Shown here in pieces: positions 21,444 through 31,141 of a stretch of DNA of 64,000 bases. The translations under genes and the position numbers were made by a program. The number at the start of each line of letters is the position of its first letter. The stretch's first letter is position 1. This DNA is from Pantoea sp. Eser (GTDB lineage: Bacteria > Pseudomonadota > Gammaproteobacteria > Enterobacterales > Enterobacteriaceae), in NCBI GenBank assembly GCA_009830035.1, contig SZZY01000013.1, positions 1 through 64,000 of the forward strand. Direction: 5' to 3'. The notes under the pieces were generated by a model. That model saw nothing but the letters and a program-made list of their open reading frames with translations, searched no databases and had not been told where the DNA came from.

Positions 21444-22562
21444 GCGTTTTTATCTCCGGTTAACAGCTCCTGAATACGGGCAAAAATGATCTGCAACTGA
21501 TCGGCGCTGACGCTACGCACGTCCGCCTCAATGATCCCTTCGTTAGCTTTGTAGCCGCGAAAATAGATGGCGGTGTCACCCTTTTTCAGCGCCTGCACCA
21601 GATCGCCGGTACGCTGCTGGATCGCCGCCTCATCAAAAGCGATCTCGGCACGGGCGATATCCCGGCCCGCCGCATCCTACACTACCCGGGCAGTGACGCC
21701 CTTCAGTTGGTTAAGCAGGTTGATAAACGGCGTCATTTTTTCCACCATCTGCGCGCCGCTGATTTTCGGCTGCGTCAGATAGTTTTCAATGGCCTGCGTC
21801 AGGCCAAGGATGCCCTCTTTGCCGACTTTCATGGCGCGGCCAATTCCGTTAGTGTGACGTTTCACCCACTCAACATAGTCATGACGGCCAATCACCAGCC
21901 CGCTGGTCGGGCCTTCGATCGCTTTTGCGCCGCTGTAGATCACCAGATCCGCACCCGCCTGGTAATAACAGTGCAGATCTTCTTCTGCGGCCGCATCGAC
22001 GATCAACGGTACAGCCATGTTCACGCGCCACTGCCGCCGCCTGCGCCACGTCGAGGTGGCTTTTCTGCACGCAGTGATGCGATTTTACATAGAGGATTGC
22101 GGCAGTCTGTGGGGTGATCGCCGCTGCCAGCTGTGCTGGCGAACACTCATTGCTGTAGCCCGCTTCGACCAGATGTCCGCTGCCCAGCGTCACCATGCTG
22201 CCGACCGGCGCACCGTAGTTAACGTTATGCCCTTTCGGTACCACAATCTGGTGCGGCACGCTGAGCGGCGCCGCGTGCAGATTATCCAGCAGCCAGTCGT
22301 TATCTTTAACGATCACCGCCGCCACGCTCTGGGCGATGCCGGCTGAGGCGCAGGAAACCACCAGCGCATTCTCAACGCCAAGCAAACCGGCAATGTGTGC
22401 ACCGGTCTTGTCCACCAGATCCTTCATTTCAAAATAGTGATCGAGACCATATTTCACCGTATCGATCACATCAGAGGTCGGAGTTGAAACCCCAAGAATC
22501 GTCATACGGCCGGAGGCGTTAATCACCGGCTTCAGGCCATACTTTTCATATACCGAGCTCAT
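21440..22562 (-). pseudogene. DgaE-like PLP-dependent ammonia lyase, frameshift and amber
   Basis: The family (SelA-like PLP fold, DgaE type) removes ammonia from 2-amino-2-deoxy sugar acid phosphates to give KDGP. The frame starts MSSVYEKYGLKPVINASGR, with LVVSCASAGIAQSVAA and LYVKSHHCVQKSHLD, then shifts near 22017. It continues PLIVDAAAEEDLHCYYQAGA and DLVIYSGAKAIEGPTSG, where SGAK supplies the PLP lysine. A TAG at 21677-21679 interrupts TARVV-stop-DAAGRDIARA; the C-terminus then runs to a TGA overlapping the aldolase ATG. Non-functional as read. Confidence 0.85.
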
Positions 22563-23665
22563 TTACTGCTCCTTCTTCTGTCGCGATCCACTTACCGGCG
22601 ACCACTGCCGCCAGCGGGACCAGATGCTGCTCACCCGCCACCTGTTCACCTTCTGAATCGATAAACGGTCGGGTCTGCTGTTTGACGGTAAAAATGGTCA
22701 GGTCGGCGTCGTAACCTACCTCCAGCCGGCCTTTACGCGTCAGGCGCAGCGCGTCCGCCGCGTGGGCCGTGACGCAGTTAATCACCTGCGGCAGCGTCAT
22801 GCCGACGCTGAAAAATTTCGACATCACGTGCGCCGGGTTGTGTACCGGACCCGCCAGCCGGTTGCGGCAATAGATGTCGGAGCTGACGGTGTCAGGCAGA
22901 ATGCCCTGAGCGATGGCCACGCGCGCGACCTCAAAGCTGAAGCTGGCGCTGCCGTGGCCGACATCCAGCTTGACGCCACGGGCGATAGCCTGCTTTACCG
23001 CAGCCTTCAGTTCACCCTGCGGTGTCAGAATGCGGTTGGGTTTGCCGTTAAAACAGTGAGTAATGATGTCGCCAGAGGTCAGCAAATCGGCAATCTGCGC
23101 CAGATCGGGCGGATTGTTACTGATGTGAACCATCAGCGGCAGGCCGCCTGCTGCCTGCTGGATCGCTTTGGCTTTAACCAGCGGCTGAACACCGTTTTTG
23201 CCCACTACGCTGCTACTGATGCGCGCCTTAAGGCCAACGATAAAATCGGGCAGTCGGGCCACCGCCTGCTCGTCAATCTGCGTCATGTCAGCCAGTTCGT
23301 TCTGGGTGACAATGCCGGTGCGGGCGATGTTGATCAGCGCATAAACCTGGGGCTGAGCCGCGCGCGTGAGTTGATAGAAATCATCAATGTGCTGCGCGCC
23401 GGTGCTGCCGGCATCCACCACGCTGGTGACAGCCGTGACTGACGCCGATTGCATCCGCCTCATAATGATAAATCGGGGATTTCGGGTAGCAGTGAACGTG
23501 GGAATCGATCCAGCCGGCGCTGAGGTAGCAGCGGCCAGCCAGATCGCGCTCGCTGTGCGCTTGGCCCTTTACCTCGCCGATGGCGGCGATTTTGCCGTCC
23601 TGCGAGGCAATATCCACCACCTGCTCATCGCTGAGGCGTGCACGGCGAATAATTAAGTCGAACAT
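22546..23665 (-). pseudogene. Amidohydrolase/deacetylase (EF_0837-type), one frameshift
   Basis: The TIM-barrel metallohydrolase starts MFDLIIRRARLSDEQVVDIA and has the metal motif SAGWIDSHVHCYP. The frame shifts near 23440 (after EADAIGV) and continues TSVVDAGSTGAQHIDDFY. Further likely ligands are in PLMVHISNNPP, DIITHCFNG and DVGHGSASFSFEVAR, and the C-terminal strands (GYDADLTIFTVKQQTR) are complete. The family is expected to remove an acyl or cyclic amide group from the imported sugar derivative. The end overlaps the lyase start. A single frameshift is the only clear lesion. Confidence 0.85.
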
Positions 23666-23708
23666 GGTGACTCCTTAGCGGCGGCCCGCTGCCGGACCGC
23701 CGGTGACA

Positions 23709-24002
23709 TCAGAGCGCAATCGGGAAAATCGCACCGAGGATAGCGCCGCCGATATCGAGAATCCCGACCAGCGATCCTTCAATAATGCGGGCGAACAGAA
23801 AGCTGGCACCGAATGCGGCGACCGCGCCGTAGACGCCGGTTTCCATGCCGGCACGCAGCATCGAGACAAACGCCACCTCGTTGAAGGCGCCAATGCCATA
23901 CAGGTAGTACATGTGCGTCCCGGCAAATACGCCGGATGAGAGCAGGCCAACAAAGATCGGGAAAGACCAGTCGGCGTACCAGAAGCCTTTATTTTCGTTC
24001 AT
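23709..24002 (-). pseudogene. DUF4310 membrane protein with large in-frame deletion
   Basis: DUF4310 proteins (EF_0833 type) are multi-span membrane proteins of about 212 residues. Here the start NENKGFWYADWSFPIFVGLL and VYGAVAAFGASFLFARI are well conserved, and the end LGAIFPIAL is the normal C-terminus, but only about 97 residues are present. The join at DIGGAI-LGAIF suggests that about 113 residues were lost in frame between two GGAI-encoding repeats. The product would lack most of its membrane helices. GAGG before the second ATG fixes the start. Confidence 0.7.
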
Positions 24003-24014
24003 CAGCATCGCCTC

Positions 24015-24789
24015 TTATTTGCCGCTTACTGAGTTATGAATCATGTCGAGCCAGCCAGGAATGCCGAGCTGGAAGGACTGCAACAGCTTCATGTCGAAGC
24101 CGCGAAAGAAACCGCTGAGGACAAACAGCAACACGATGGCGGTCATCATCACTTTGGTGACCTTATTCCAGCCACTCTCTTCCACGCCTTTGCCGATCAA
24201 AATACCCAGCACCAGTCCCGGCACCGCGTTACCTAATCAGCTGCGCCAGGCCGCCAAAAATGGTGGCCCAGAAGCCCGATTTGCGGCCCGCATCAATCGC
24301 CGCCAGCCAGAGGATCACCGGCATCACGGTATTGACCAGCAGGTTAGCCGCCGGCACCAGCACTTTCACCGCGGTAACCTGCAGCGCGGCCGGTACCGCT
24401 GAGGCGGTAGAGTTGAGGAAGGCGACCACGATCATGCCGATGATGCCGCAGGCGATAGCCATTTTTTTCGGGTCGTGCAGCGTTTCGGCCACGTTGCGGT
24501 TTTTGACCATCAGCGCGGCGGCGCCCCAGTTTGGAATGATGCGGTGATCCACATCCTACGTGAACGAACCGGCTGCAACAGAAGATGCCCAGGCGTTAAA
24601 GAAGAAGCCAAGACCAAAGGAGAAGTGAGAGGCCGGATCGCCTTCGCACGAGTTCAGTTCGCCCAGTGTACGAAAGGCGCCCATCCCTTGGGTGGTCGGC
24701 GCGTGAAACATCCGCGTAGCGCCGGCACCGACGCCGACCCCCACCAGCCCGCCAATGATCAACGATTTAAACAAAATGAATAAAAACAT
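24015..24789 (-). pseudogene. DUF4311 membrane protein, amber and frameshift
   Basis: DUF4311 (EF_0832 type) is a membrane protein of about 258 residues, probably a permease component. The start MFLFILFKSLIIGGLVGVG is a transmembrane helix. A TAG at 24556-24558 replaces Gln in SFT-stop-DVDHRIIPNWGAAAL. After GGLAQLI two bases are missing near 24230, and the frame resumes PGLVLGILIGKGVEESGWNK to the normal end IPGWLDMIHNSVSGK. Several more hydrophobic segments are visible. It precedes DUF4310 with the usual spacing. Confidence 0.82.
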
Positions 24790-24919
24790 GTTGTTGTACC
24801 TTTGTTGTCGTTTTTACCCATCACGCGTCAGCCGTCGCCTAGCTGTAGCCTTGACCGCCGCGACACTGCGGCCAGCGCGCCGTCGGGCAATCGGCTTTCT
24901 GACACGAAAGGGCACTGTT

Positions 24920-25179
24920 TTAAGGTGTCACCGTGAACGTGACCTGTTAGGTGTCGAAAACGGTGACGCTGACGGTTATCTCCAGCTCTGCGCTGTAGGT
25001 CCGCCGTTGGCGCGCCAAAAAGAAGAACAGAAATTTCTCGGTTTTGACGCTCTCCCGTGCGTTCAGCACCCGTACATCCTCGGGCTCAATCCGCAGCAGA
25101 ATTTTTTGCGTCGCGCGCAGAACCTGGTTCTGTACGCGACTCAGGGCATCGGCAAAGGCGTAACGTATTGTTGTTTCAT
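24920..25179 (-). pseudogene. DUF4312 family protein, frameshifted and interrupted
   Basis: The ATG overlaps the end of the SFCGS gene. The first codons (MKQQYV) lead quickly to a stop, but another frame gives AFADALSRVQNQVLRATQKI, LLRIEPEDVRVLNARESVKT and EKFLFFFLARQRRTYSAELE, the body of DUF4312 (EF_0831 type, about 100 residues). An in-frame TAA follows TVSVTVFDT, before QVTFTVTP. The N-terminal part seems to have lost some bases. These soluble proteins always accompany DUF4310/DUF4311, but their role is unknown. Confidence 0.75.
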
Positions 25180-25181
25180 GA

Positions 25182-25538
25182 TCAGCTGCCGTGCTTCTTG
25201 TTCCAGGCCTGCACCAGCCGTTCGCCCAGCTATTCTTTATCCATGAAACCGAAACCCAATACGTTGGCGCCTTCGTTGATGGCGGTTACGCCTTCATCGA
25301 TAGAACGCATGCCGTGTTTCGCCTTGTAGCCATATTTGTTCTGGGCGGTGATGGCACCTGCGCCGCCGCTGCCGCAGAAGGAGATACCAAAATCGGCATT
25401 TTCCGCCTTCATCACGTCGCAGAGCTTCATGTCTGCCGCCACGCCGGGTGCTACCACCGCGCTTCCACCGGCTTTCTCGATGCCTGCCGCGACTTTCTGC
25501 CCTTTACCTAAACGATCGCCAATCACTACGGTTACCAT
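25182..25538 (-). pseudogene. Glycine-rich SFCGS family protein, single amber near the C-terminus
   Basis: The family (EF_0830 type) is named for its SFCGSGGAGAITAQ motif, present here after ADFGI. The frame begins MVTVVIGDRLGKGQKVAAGI, a strand-helix pattern like a small EIIB-type alpha/beta protein. A TAG at 25230-25232 follows GFGFMDKE; the remaining LGERLVQAWNKKHGS ends at a TGA at 25182-25184. Only 15 C-terminal residues would be lost, so the stump might still fold. It starts 13 bases after the PRD gene. Confidence 0.8.
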
Positions 25539-25551
25539 GTTCACTTCCTCT

Positions 25552-25887
25552 TCAGTTGTTTGATCGGGCGACTTCGATATGCACCGAGAGCAGCCATGCT
25601 TCTTCGCGTGGCAGATTGCCAAACAGATCCACCACCTGCTGCGCCAGCTGCAGCGTTTCCGGCGGGATATCCTCAAACAGCTCGGCTTCCACCTCTGGCA
25701 GCGGCTCACCGCTCAGGGAGCGTGATGCCATCGCACCGACATGCGACACCAGCATTTGCTGCTGGACCGCATTCGGCACAATGCCGTGCTGCTGATAGAT
25801 CGTCGCAATCTGCGCCATTACCCTGTCTGCCAGCTGCTGCACTTTCTCCGGTGGTGCGTCTTGCACCGGAACGCCGTTATTGCTCAT
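25552..25887 (-). CDS. Stand-alone PRD-domain protein (EF_0829-type)
   Basis: This 111-residue helical protein corresponds to the small PRD protein that heads the EF_0829-EF_0839 gene set in Enterococcus, Aeromonas and Salmonella. It begins MSNNGVPVQDAPPEKVQQL after GGAG, and shows QQQMLVSHVGAMASRSL and LFGNLPREEAWLLSVHIEVA, where the two histidines could be PTS phosphorylation sites. It may sense PTS flux for the downstream permease genes. First gene of the island and undamaged. Confidence 0.75.
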   Translation of the reverse strand: MSNNGVPVQDAPPEKVQQLADRVMAQIATIYQQHGIVPNAVQQQMLVSHVGAMASRSLSGEPLPEVEAELFEDIPPETLQLAQQVVDLFGNLPREEAWLLSVHIEVARSNN

Positions 25888-26171
25888 CTTGCTACTCCTG
25901 TTAGACCGGATAATTCGCGTTGAAAATAAATTACCCCTGATAGCGATCCCTGTGGAGACGCAACATTTCCAGCACCAAGCGGAAATCGAGGTGAAGAGCA
26001 TGCGCCAGCTCGCAGGCTGCACGTTTAATGTGACTCAGCGCTCAGAATGCGTTAAACGTGTGTCAGGTCAGCGGGCTGTGCGCTGACGTTTGGCAAGGCG
26101 AGCGGTAAAACGGTGAGTAATAAGCAGAAGTGATGATGAAACTCGCCGGTCGGGGGTGACCGGCCAGGGCG
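25888..26171. other. Region upstream of the PRD gene with a possible gene remnant
   Basis: The minus strand has a 36-codon frame without a start (containing RAACELAHALHLDFRLVLEM) that stops at about 25934, just before the island. It looks like a helical C-terminus but I cannot name it. The rest should hold the promoter of the island; none is clear. No other gene is seen. Confidence 0.35.
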
Positions 26172-26558
26172 TTAACGGAATTTCTTATGGTTGGCGTTGC
26201 GGATGTCGTCAAATTTCGCCGCTTCGCGTTTCGCACCGTCGACGTTATTGGCTTTTGCCAGCGTGCTGACCACATCTATCTGCGCAATCAGCGAGTCGAT
26301 ACCGGCATGAAAATCTTTGACCTGCGCGCTGTCAGCCGGCTGAACTTCCAGCTTGTCCGGCGTGCCCTTACGCGCATCCTGCGCCGCCGCACGCATTTTG
26401 CTCAGCGCCTGCTGCATCTCCTGCGCATCGTCGGTTTTCTTGACGATCTTCAGGTTGGCATTCAGTGTATCCATATTCTGCTCCAGATCGGCCGCATAGA
26501 GGCTGACGCTGGAGAACAACAGAGAAGCAGACAACATTGCAATCACATGCTTACGCAT
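26172..26558 (-). CDS. cybC: Soluble cytochrome b562
   Basis: Cytochrome b562 is a periplasmic four-helix-bundle haem protein of unknown physiological partner. The 128-residue frame has a signal peptide cleaved after LYAA and the mature start DLEQNMDTLNANLKIV. The haem ligands Met7 (in NMDTL) and His102 (in NANHKKFR) of the mature protein are both present. It lies 14 bases downstream of pmbA on the same strand, as usual. Intact. Confidence 0.95.
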   Translation of the reverse strand: MRKHVIAMLSASLLFSSVSLYAADLEQNMDTLNANLKIVKKTDDAQEMQQALSKMRAAAQDARKGTPDKLEVQPADSAQVKDFHAGIDSLIAQIDVVSTLAKANNVDGAKREAAKFDDIRNANHKKFR

Positions 26559-26572
26559 CGCTCTTTCCTTTC

Positions 26573-27913
26573 TTATTGTCCCGCTATCTTCATTTCGGGC
26601 AGTAACACCGAACCGCACTGGATGTTGCTGCGGGTTTCGATGTCATCACCGACGGTCACCATATTACGCCACATCTCTCGCAGATTGCCGGCGATGGTGA
26701 TCTCACTGACAGGATACTGAATTTCGCCATTCTCGACCCAGAAGCCGGCCGCGCCACGCGAGTAATCGCCGGTAATGACGCTGACGCCCTGCCCCATCAG
26801 TTCGGTGACCACTAAGCCGGTCCCCATCTGCTTCAGCAGGTCGTCAAAGCTGTGGCCCTGACCGGCGATGCGCCAGTTATGGATGCCACCGGCATGACCG
26901 GTGCTTTTCAGGCCAAGTTTGCGGGCTGAGTAGCTGGTCATTAACCAGGTTTGCAGCACGCCATCTTTAATGATGTCCCGCGCCTGGGTCCGCACGCCTT
27001 CACTGTCGAACGGCGTCGACGCCAGACCTTTCAGCAGGTACGGCTGTTCGTTAATCGTCAGCCACTCTGGCAGGATCTGCTGTCCCATCGAGTCGAGCAG
27101 GAAAGTCGATCTGCGGTGGACGCTGCTGCCACTGATCGCCCCGACCAGATGGCCAAACAGACCGGTTGCCACTTCAGCGGCAAAAATTACCGGCGCTTTC
27201 ATGGTGGAAAGCTTACGCGGTGCCAGACGCGACAACGTGCGACGCGCACATTCCGCGCCCACCCAATCCGGGCTCTGCAAATCTTCAAAGGCGCGGCCAA
27301 TGGTGTAGGCGTAATCGCGCTCCATGTTGCCATCCTGCCCGGCAATCACGCTGCTGGAGAGCGAATGACGGCTGGAGCAATAGCTCTGCAACATGCCGTG
27401 GCTGTTACCAAAGACTTTGATACCGACGTGGCTGTTGAAGCTGCCGCCTTCGGTATTGATGATGCGTTTGTCGGCCTGCAACGCTGCCTGTTCCGCCTGC
27501 GCCGCCAGCTCAATCGCGCGATCGGCATCGATCTCCCACGGATGGTAGAGATCCAGATCGGGCGCGTCATACGCCAGCAGGTCAGCATCCGCCGGACCGG
27601 CAAACGTATCGGGCGAGGTATAACGCGCAATATCGATGGCCGCCTGCACGGTGCGTTTAATCGCGTCCGGGCTGAGGTCGGTCGACGAGGCACTGCCTTT
27701 ACGATTCTGATGATAAACGGTGATGCCAAGCGCGCCGTCGCTGTTGAATTCGACGTTTTCCACTTCACCGTAGCGGGTGCTGACGCCGATGCCAGTGGTT
27801 TTACTGACCGCCACTTCAGCGCTGTCAGTGCTTGCTTTAGCCAGTTCGAGCGCCTGCGCAATCGCCTGCTCTAACACTTTTCGCTGTTCTGCAACCTGAG
27901 TAGATACGTTCAT
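26573..27913 (-). CDS. pmbA: Metalloprotease subunit TldE (PmbA)
   Basis: PmbA/TldE pairs with TldD in a protease that matures microcin B17 and degrades CcdA; the active site is in TldD. The 446-residue frame covers the family: [58 protein letters not shown] and [19 protein letters not shown]. It is divergent from yjgA, the standard arrangement, and followed by cybC. Intact. Confidence 0.95.
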   Translation of the reverse strand: MNVSTQVAEQRKVLEQAIAQALELAKASTDSAEVAVSKTTGIGVSTRYGEVENVEFNSDGALGITVYHQNRKGSASSTDLSPDAIKRTVQAAIDIARYTSPDTFAGPADADLLAYDAPDLDLYHPWEIDADRAIELAAQAEQAALQADKRIINTEGGSFNSHVGIKVFGNSHGMLQSYCSSRHSLSSSVIAGQDGNMERDYAYTIGRAFEDLQSPDWVGAECARRTLSRLAPRKLSTMKAPVIFAAEVATGLFGHLVGAISGSSVHRRSTFLLDSMGQQILPEWLTINEQPYLLKGLASTPFDSEGVRTQARDIIKDGVLQTWLMTSYSARKLGLKSTGHAGGIHNWRIAGQGHSFDDLLKQMGTGLVVTELMGQGVSVITGDYSRGAAGFWVENGEIQYPVSEITIAGNLREMWRNMVTVGDDIETRSNIQCGSVLLPEMKIAGQ

Positions 27914-28028
27914 CGACCTGCCGTCTAATCTTATGTATGTATGATTTGAGTCTATCAGAGTCAGAGAACAATTTCGCAGTCACCCGATAAACTGGTAGGA
28001 TTAGCCTCTTTTTTTTGGGAGTCCACTA

Positions 28029-28457
28029 ATGACCAAACAGCCCGATGAGTTGCTCGACGATGTGCCAGATAATCACGAAGAAGAAGATGAAGACATTATC
28101 TGGGTCAGTAAGAGCGAAATAAAGCGCGACGCTGAAGAGCTGAAACGCCTGGGTGCCGAACTGGTCGACCTGGGCAAAAATGCCCTTGATAAGATCCCGC
28201 TGGATGAGCGTCTGCGTGCCGAAATCGAACTCGCGCAGCGCATTAAGAAAGAGGGTCGCCGTCGCCAGTTGCAGCTGATTGGTAAAATCATGCGCAGCAT
28301 GGACGTCGAGCCGATCCGCCAGGCGCCAGGACGCACAGCCATTCCCTGCATTCTCAGGCTACGGGTGAGTAAACGGTCAGGCATTGTCTTTGTCGGCATG
28401 CTTATTCAGCCGCTGCGTACTTTCAGCCAGTTCGCGGTCGGTCACTCACACGAGTGA
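28029..28457 (+). pseudogene. yjgA: yjgA (DarP ribosome biogenesis factor), C-terminal half lost
   Basis: YjgA (DarP) helps 50S subunit maturation; the family is about 180 residues. The first 97 residues ([57 protein letters not shown]) are well conserved. After this the plus-strand frame is foreign and ends at HSHE. The minus strand of the same stretch reads [16 protein letters not shown] and stops, resembling the usual RELAE ending of YjgA, so deletion combined with a local inversion is possible. Non-functional as read. Confidence 0.8.
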
Positions 28458-28641
28458 CGCGACATCACGCTCATTTCATTCAGCTCAGGTTAGCCCTCAC
28501 CGCGCGCGGCGATACGGTTGCTGTTGCAGCACGGCGGTACGTTAAGGATGCCGTGGCGTGTAAAGTCAGGAGTGGCCATGCCGGCCAGGCGGCGACGAGG
28601 TACAGCGGGAAATAAAACGCGGGACTGAGTCAGGTTAAGGT

Positions 28642-28666
28642 AAAAAAAAGCGCCCCGGTGGGCGCT
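28642..28666 (-). terminator. Terminator of mpl
   Basis: On the minus strand GCGCCC-ACCG-GGGCGC is followed by TTTTTTTT, immediately after the mpl stop codon. The region from 28458 to this hairpin shows no recognisable gene. Confidence 0.85.
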
Positions 28667-28673
28667 TGTTGGG

Positions 28674-30026
28674 TTAAGCCAGTTTATCGAGCAGCTTCTG
28701 ATGAATGCCGCCGAATCCGCCGTTGCTCATCACCAGGATCGAATTACCCGGCTGCGCCGCTTTGGTAATCATCGCGACTAGGTTATCGATATCGGCGGTG
28801 GTGTGCGCAGGCTGCATACAGGCGTCAGCGACGTCTGAAACCTGCCACGGGATGTGGTGCGGCTGGAACAGGAAGACTTCGTCAGCCCGCGCCAGCGACG
28901 GTGCCAGTTCGTTTTTATTCACGCCCATTTTCATGGTGTTCGACCGTGGCTCCAGCACCGCCAGAATCCGTGCCGTTCCACCCACTTTGCTGCGCAGCGC
29001 AGCCAGGGTCGCCAGAATCGCGGTCGGGTGATGCGCGAAATCGTCATACACTTTGATGCCGTTGACCTCGCCGCGCAGCTCCAGCCGGCGACGCGCGTTG
29101 ATGAAGCTGTTCAGCGCCTGACCGGCATCTTCCGGCTTCACGCCGACATGCCGCGCTGCCGCGATCGCCATCAGTCCGTTGTGCACGTTGTGCTCACCGA
29201 GCAGCGCCCAGTTTACCTCGCCCACTTTGGCACCATCAAGCCACACTTCCCAGTGCGACGCATCCGCAGTGAGTTTTTTCGCCTGCCAGCGGCCGTGCTC
29301 GCCGATACTCTCCTGCTCGCTCCAGCAGCCCATCGCCATCACCTGCCTGAGGTTATGATCGTTCTCGGGCAGCAGGATCTTACCCTGCCCCGGCACGATC
29401 CGGATCAGATGATGGAACTGCTTCTGGATCGCCCGCAGATCGTCAAAAATATCCGCATGATCGAATTCAAGGTTATTGAGGATCAGCGTGCGCGGGCAGT
29501 AATGGACAAACTTGGAGCGCCTATCAAAAAACGCGCAATCGTACTCATCCGCTTCGATCACGAAGAATGGACTTTTTCCTAATTTTGCCGAGACGTCGAA
29601 GTTTCCTGGCACACCACCAATAATAAAGCCCGGTTCCAGCCCGCAGGCCTCCAGAATCCACGCTGCCATGCCGGCAGTGGTGGTTTTGCCGTGGGTTCCC
29701 GCCACGGCCAGCACCCAGCGATCGCGCAGCACGAAGTCGTGCAGCCACTGCGGGCCAGAGAGGTAAGGAATGTTGCGTTCCAGAACTGCTTCCACACAAG
29801 GATTGCCACGCGTCATCGCATTACCGATGATCACTAAGTCCGGTGCCGGGTCGAGCTGGCTTGCGTCATAACCTTCCGTTAATTCAATGCCTTGCTGATC
29901 AAGCAGCTTGCTCATTGGCGGGTAAACGTTGGCGTCCGAACCGGTCACCTGATGGCCAAGCGAACGGGCCAGCACCGCCAGACCGCCCATAAACGTGCCA
30001 CAAATCCCAAGGATGTGAATGCGCAT
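28674..30026 (-). CDS. mpl: UDP-MurNAc tripeptide ligase Mpl (murein recycling)
   Basis: Mpl joins recovered L-Ala-gamma-D-Glu-meso-DAP to UDP-MurNAc for peptidoglycan recycling. The 450-residue frame has the Mur-ligase fold: N-terminal MRIHILGICGTFMGGLAVLA, ATP loop AGTHGKTTTAGM, FVIEADEYDCAFFD and C-terminal YDDFAHHPTAILATLAAL, EPRSNTMKMG. Four codons upstream are also open, but the MRIHILG start matches the family. It is divergent from fbp. Intact. Confidence 0.95.
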   Translation of the reverse strand: MRIHILGICGTFMGGLAVLARSLGHQVTGSDANVYPPMSKLLDQQGIELTEGYDASQLDPAPDLVIIGNAMTRGNPCVEAVLERNIPYLSGPQWLHDFVLRDRWVLAVAGTHGKTTTAGMAAWILEACGLEPGFIIGGVPGNFDVSAKLGKSPFFVIEADEYDCAFFDRRSKFVHYCPRTLILNNLEFDHADIFDDLRAIQKQFHHLIRIVPGQGKILLPENDHNLRQVMAMGCWSEQESIGEHGRWQAKKLTADASHWEVWLDGAKVGEVNWALLGEHNVHNGLMAIAAARHVGVKPEDAGQALNSFINARRRLELRGEVNGIKVYDDFAHHPTAILATLAALRSKVGGTARILAVLEPRSNTMKMGVNKNELAPSLARADEVFLFQPHHIPWQVSDVADACMQPAHTTADIDNLVAMITKAAQPGNSILVMSNGGFGGIHQKLLDKLA

Positions 30027-30194
30027 AACGAGATCCATTACTCAAAAGTTCGGCGCACAGTGTAACCCTGCTCGCAGACGGAAGAAACGGATTAGGACTA
30101 TGGTTTTTGAAGTTCAATCGGATAAACTGAGTACGCATACGTTGGCAGACTGTTACGCATGCTGCCACTCCGTCGAAGATTCAGGGAATGTGTT

Positions 30195-31125
30195 ATGAAA
30201 ACGTTAGGCGAATTTATCGTCGAGAAGCGACACGACTTTCCGCACGCCACAGGTGAACTGACGGCGCTGGTTTCAGCCATCAAGCTGGGTGCCAAAATTA
30301 TCCACCACGACATTAACAAAGCCGGTTTAGTAGATATTCTCGGTGCCAGTGGGGTTGAGAATGTTCAGGGTTAGCAGCAGATGAAATTGGATCTGTTCGC
30401 CAACGAAAAACTGAAAGCGGCATTGAAAGCCTGTGGCATCGTCGCCGGTATCGCGTCTGAAGAAGAGGACGAGTTCGTTATCTTTGAAGGTGAGGAAAAC
30501 GGTAAGTACGTGGTGTTGATGGATCCGCTGGATGGGTCGTCAAACATCGACGTTAACGTTTCTGTCGGTACTATCTTTTCCATCTATCGCCGCGTCAGTG
30601 AGCCGGGAGCACCGGTTGTCGAAGCTGACTTTATGCAGCCGGGCAACAAACAGGTCGCTGCCGGTTACGTGGTGTACGGTTCGTCAACCATGATGGTCTA
30701 CACCACCGGCGCAGGCGTGCATGCGTTTACTTACGATCCGTCGCTGGGCGTTTTCTGCCTGAGCCACAAGCGCATGACCTTCCCGGAAACCGGTTATACC
30801 TACTCGATTAACGAAGGTAACTATATTCGTTTCCCGCAGGGCGTGAAGAAATACCTGAAGTTCTGTCAGGAAGAGGACATTGCTACGCACCGTCCTTACA
30901 CCTCCCGCTATATCGGATCGCTGGTGGCCGATTTCCACCATAACCTGCTGAAGGGCGGCATCTACCTCTACCCAAGCACTGCCAGCCATCCGCAAGGTAA
31001 GCTGCGTCTGCTGTATGAGTGCAACCCGATGGCGTTCCTCGCGGAGCAGGCGGGCGGTAAGACCAGCGATGGTAAACGACGTTGAGCGTTTCCTGGGCGA
31101 GTTCCCGGATTGCCGCCAGGGTTAA
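30195..31125 (+). pseudogene. fbp: fbp (fructose-1,6-bisphosphatase I), amber plus deletion
   Basis: Fbp makes fructose 6-phosphate in gluconeogenesis. The start [20 protein letters not shown] is typical. A TAG at 30372-30374 replaces Glu or Gln in [17 protein letters not shown]. The metal motif [20 protein letters not shown] and the ligand region [15 protein letters not shown] are preserved, but after TSDGK the sequence jumps to [15 protein letters not shown] in another frame, losing about 25 residues. Two separate lesions mean class I FBPase is absent; GlpX or YggF elsewhere could substitute. Divergent from mpl. Confidence 0.92.
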
Positions 31126-31141
31126 TCTGACGACAATCACA

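Noticed and set aside
26951..27874. 307-codon plus-strand frame opposite pmbA
   Set aside because: It is the codon-bias shadow of pmbA; no start signal, and Arg/Ala/Gln-rich low-information sequence.
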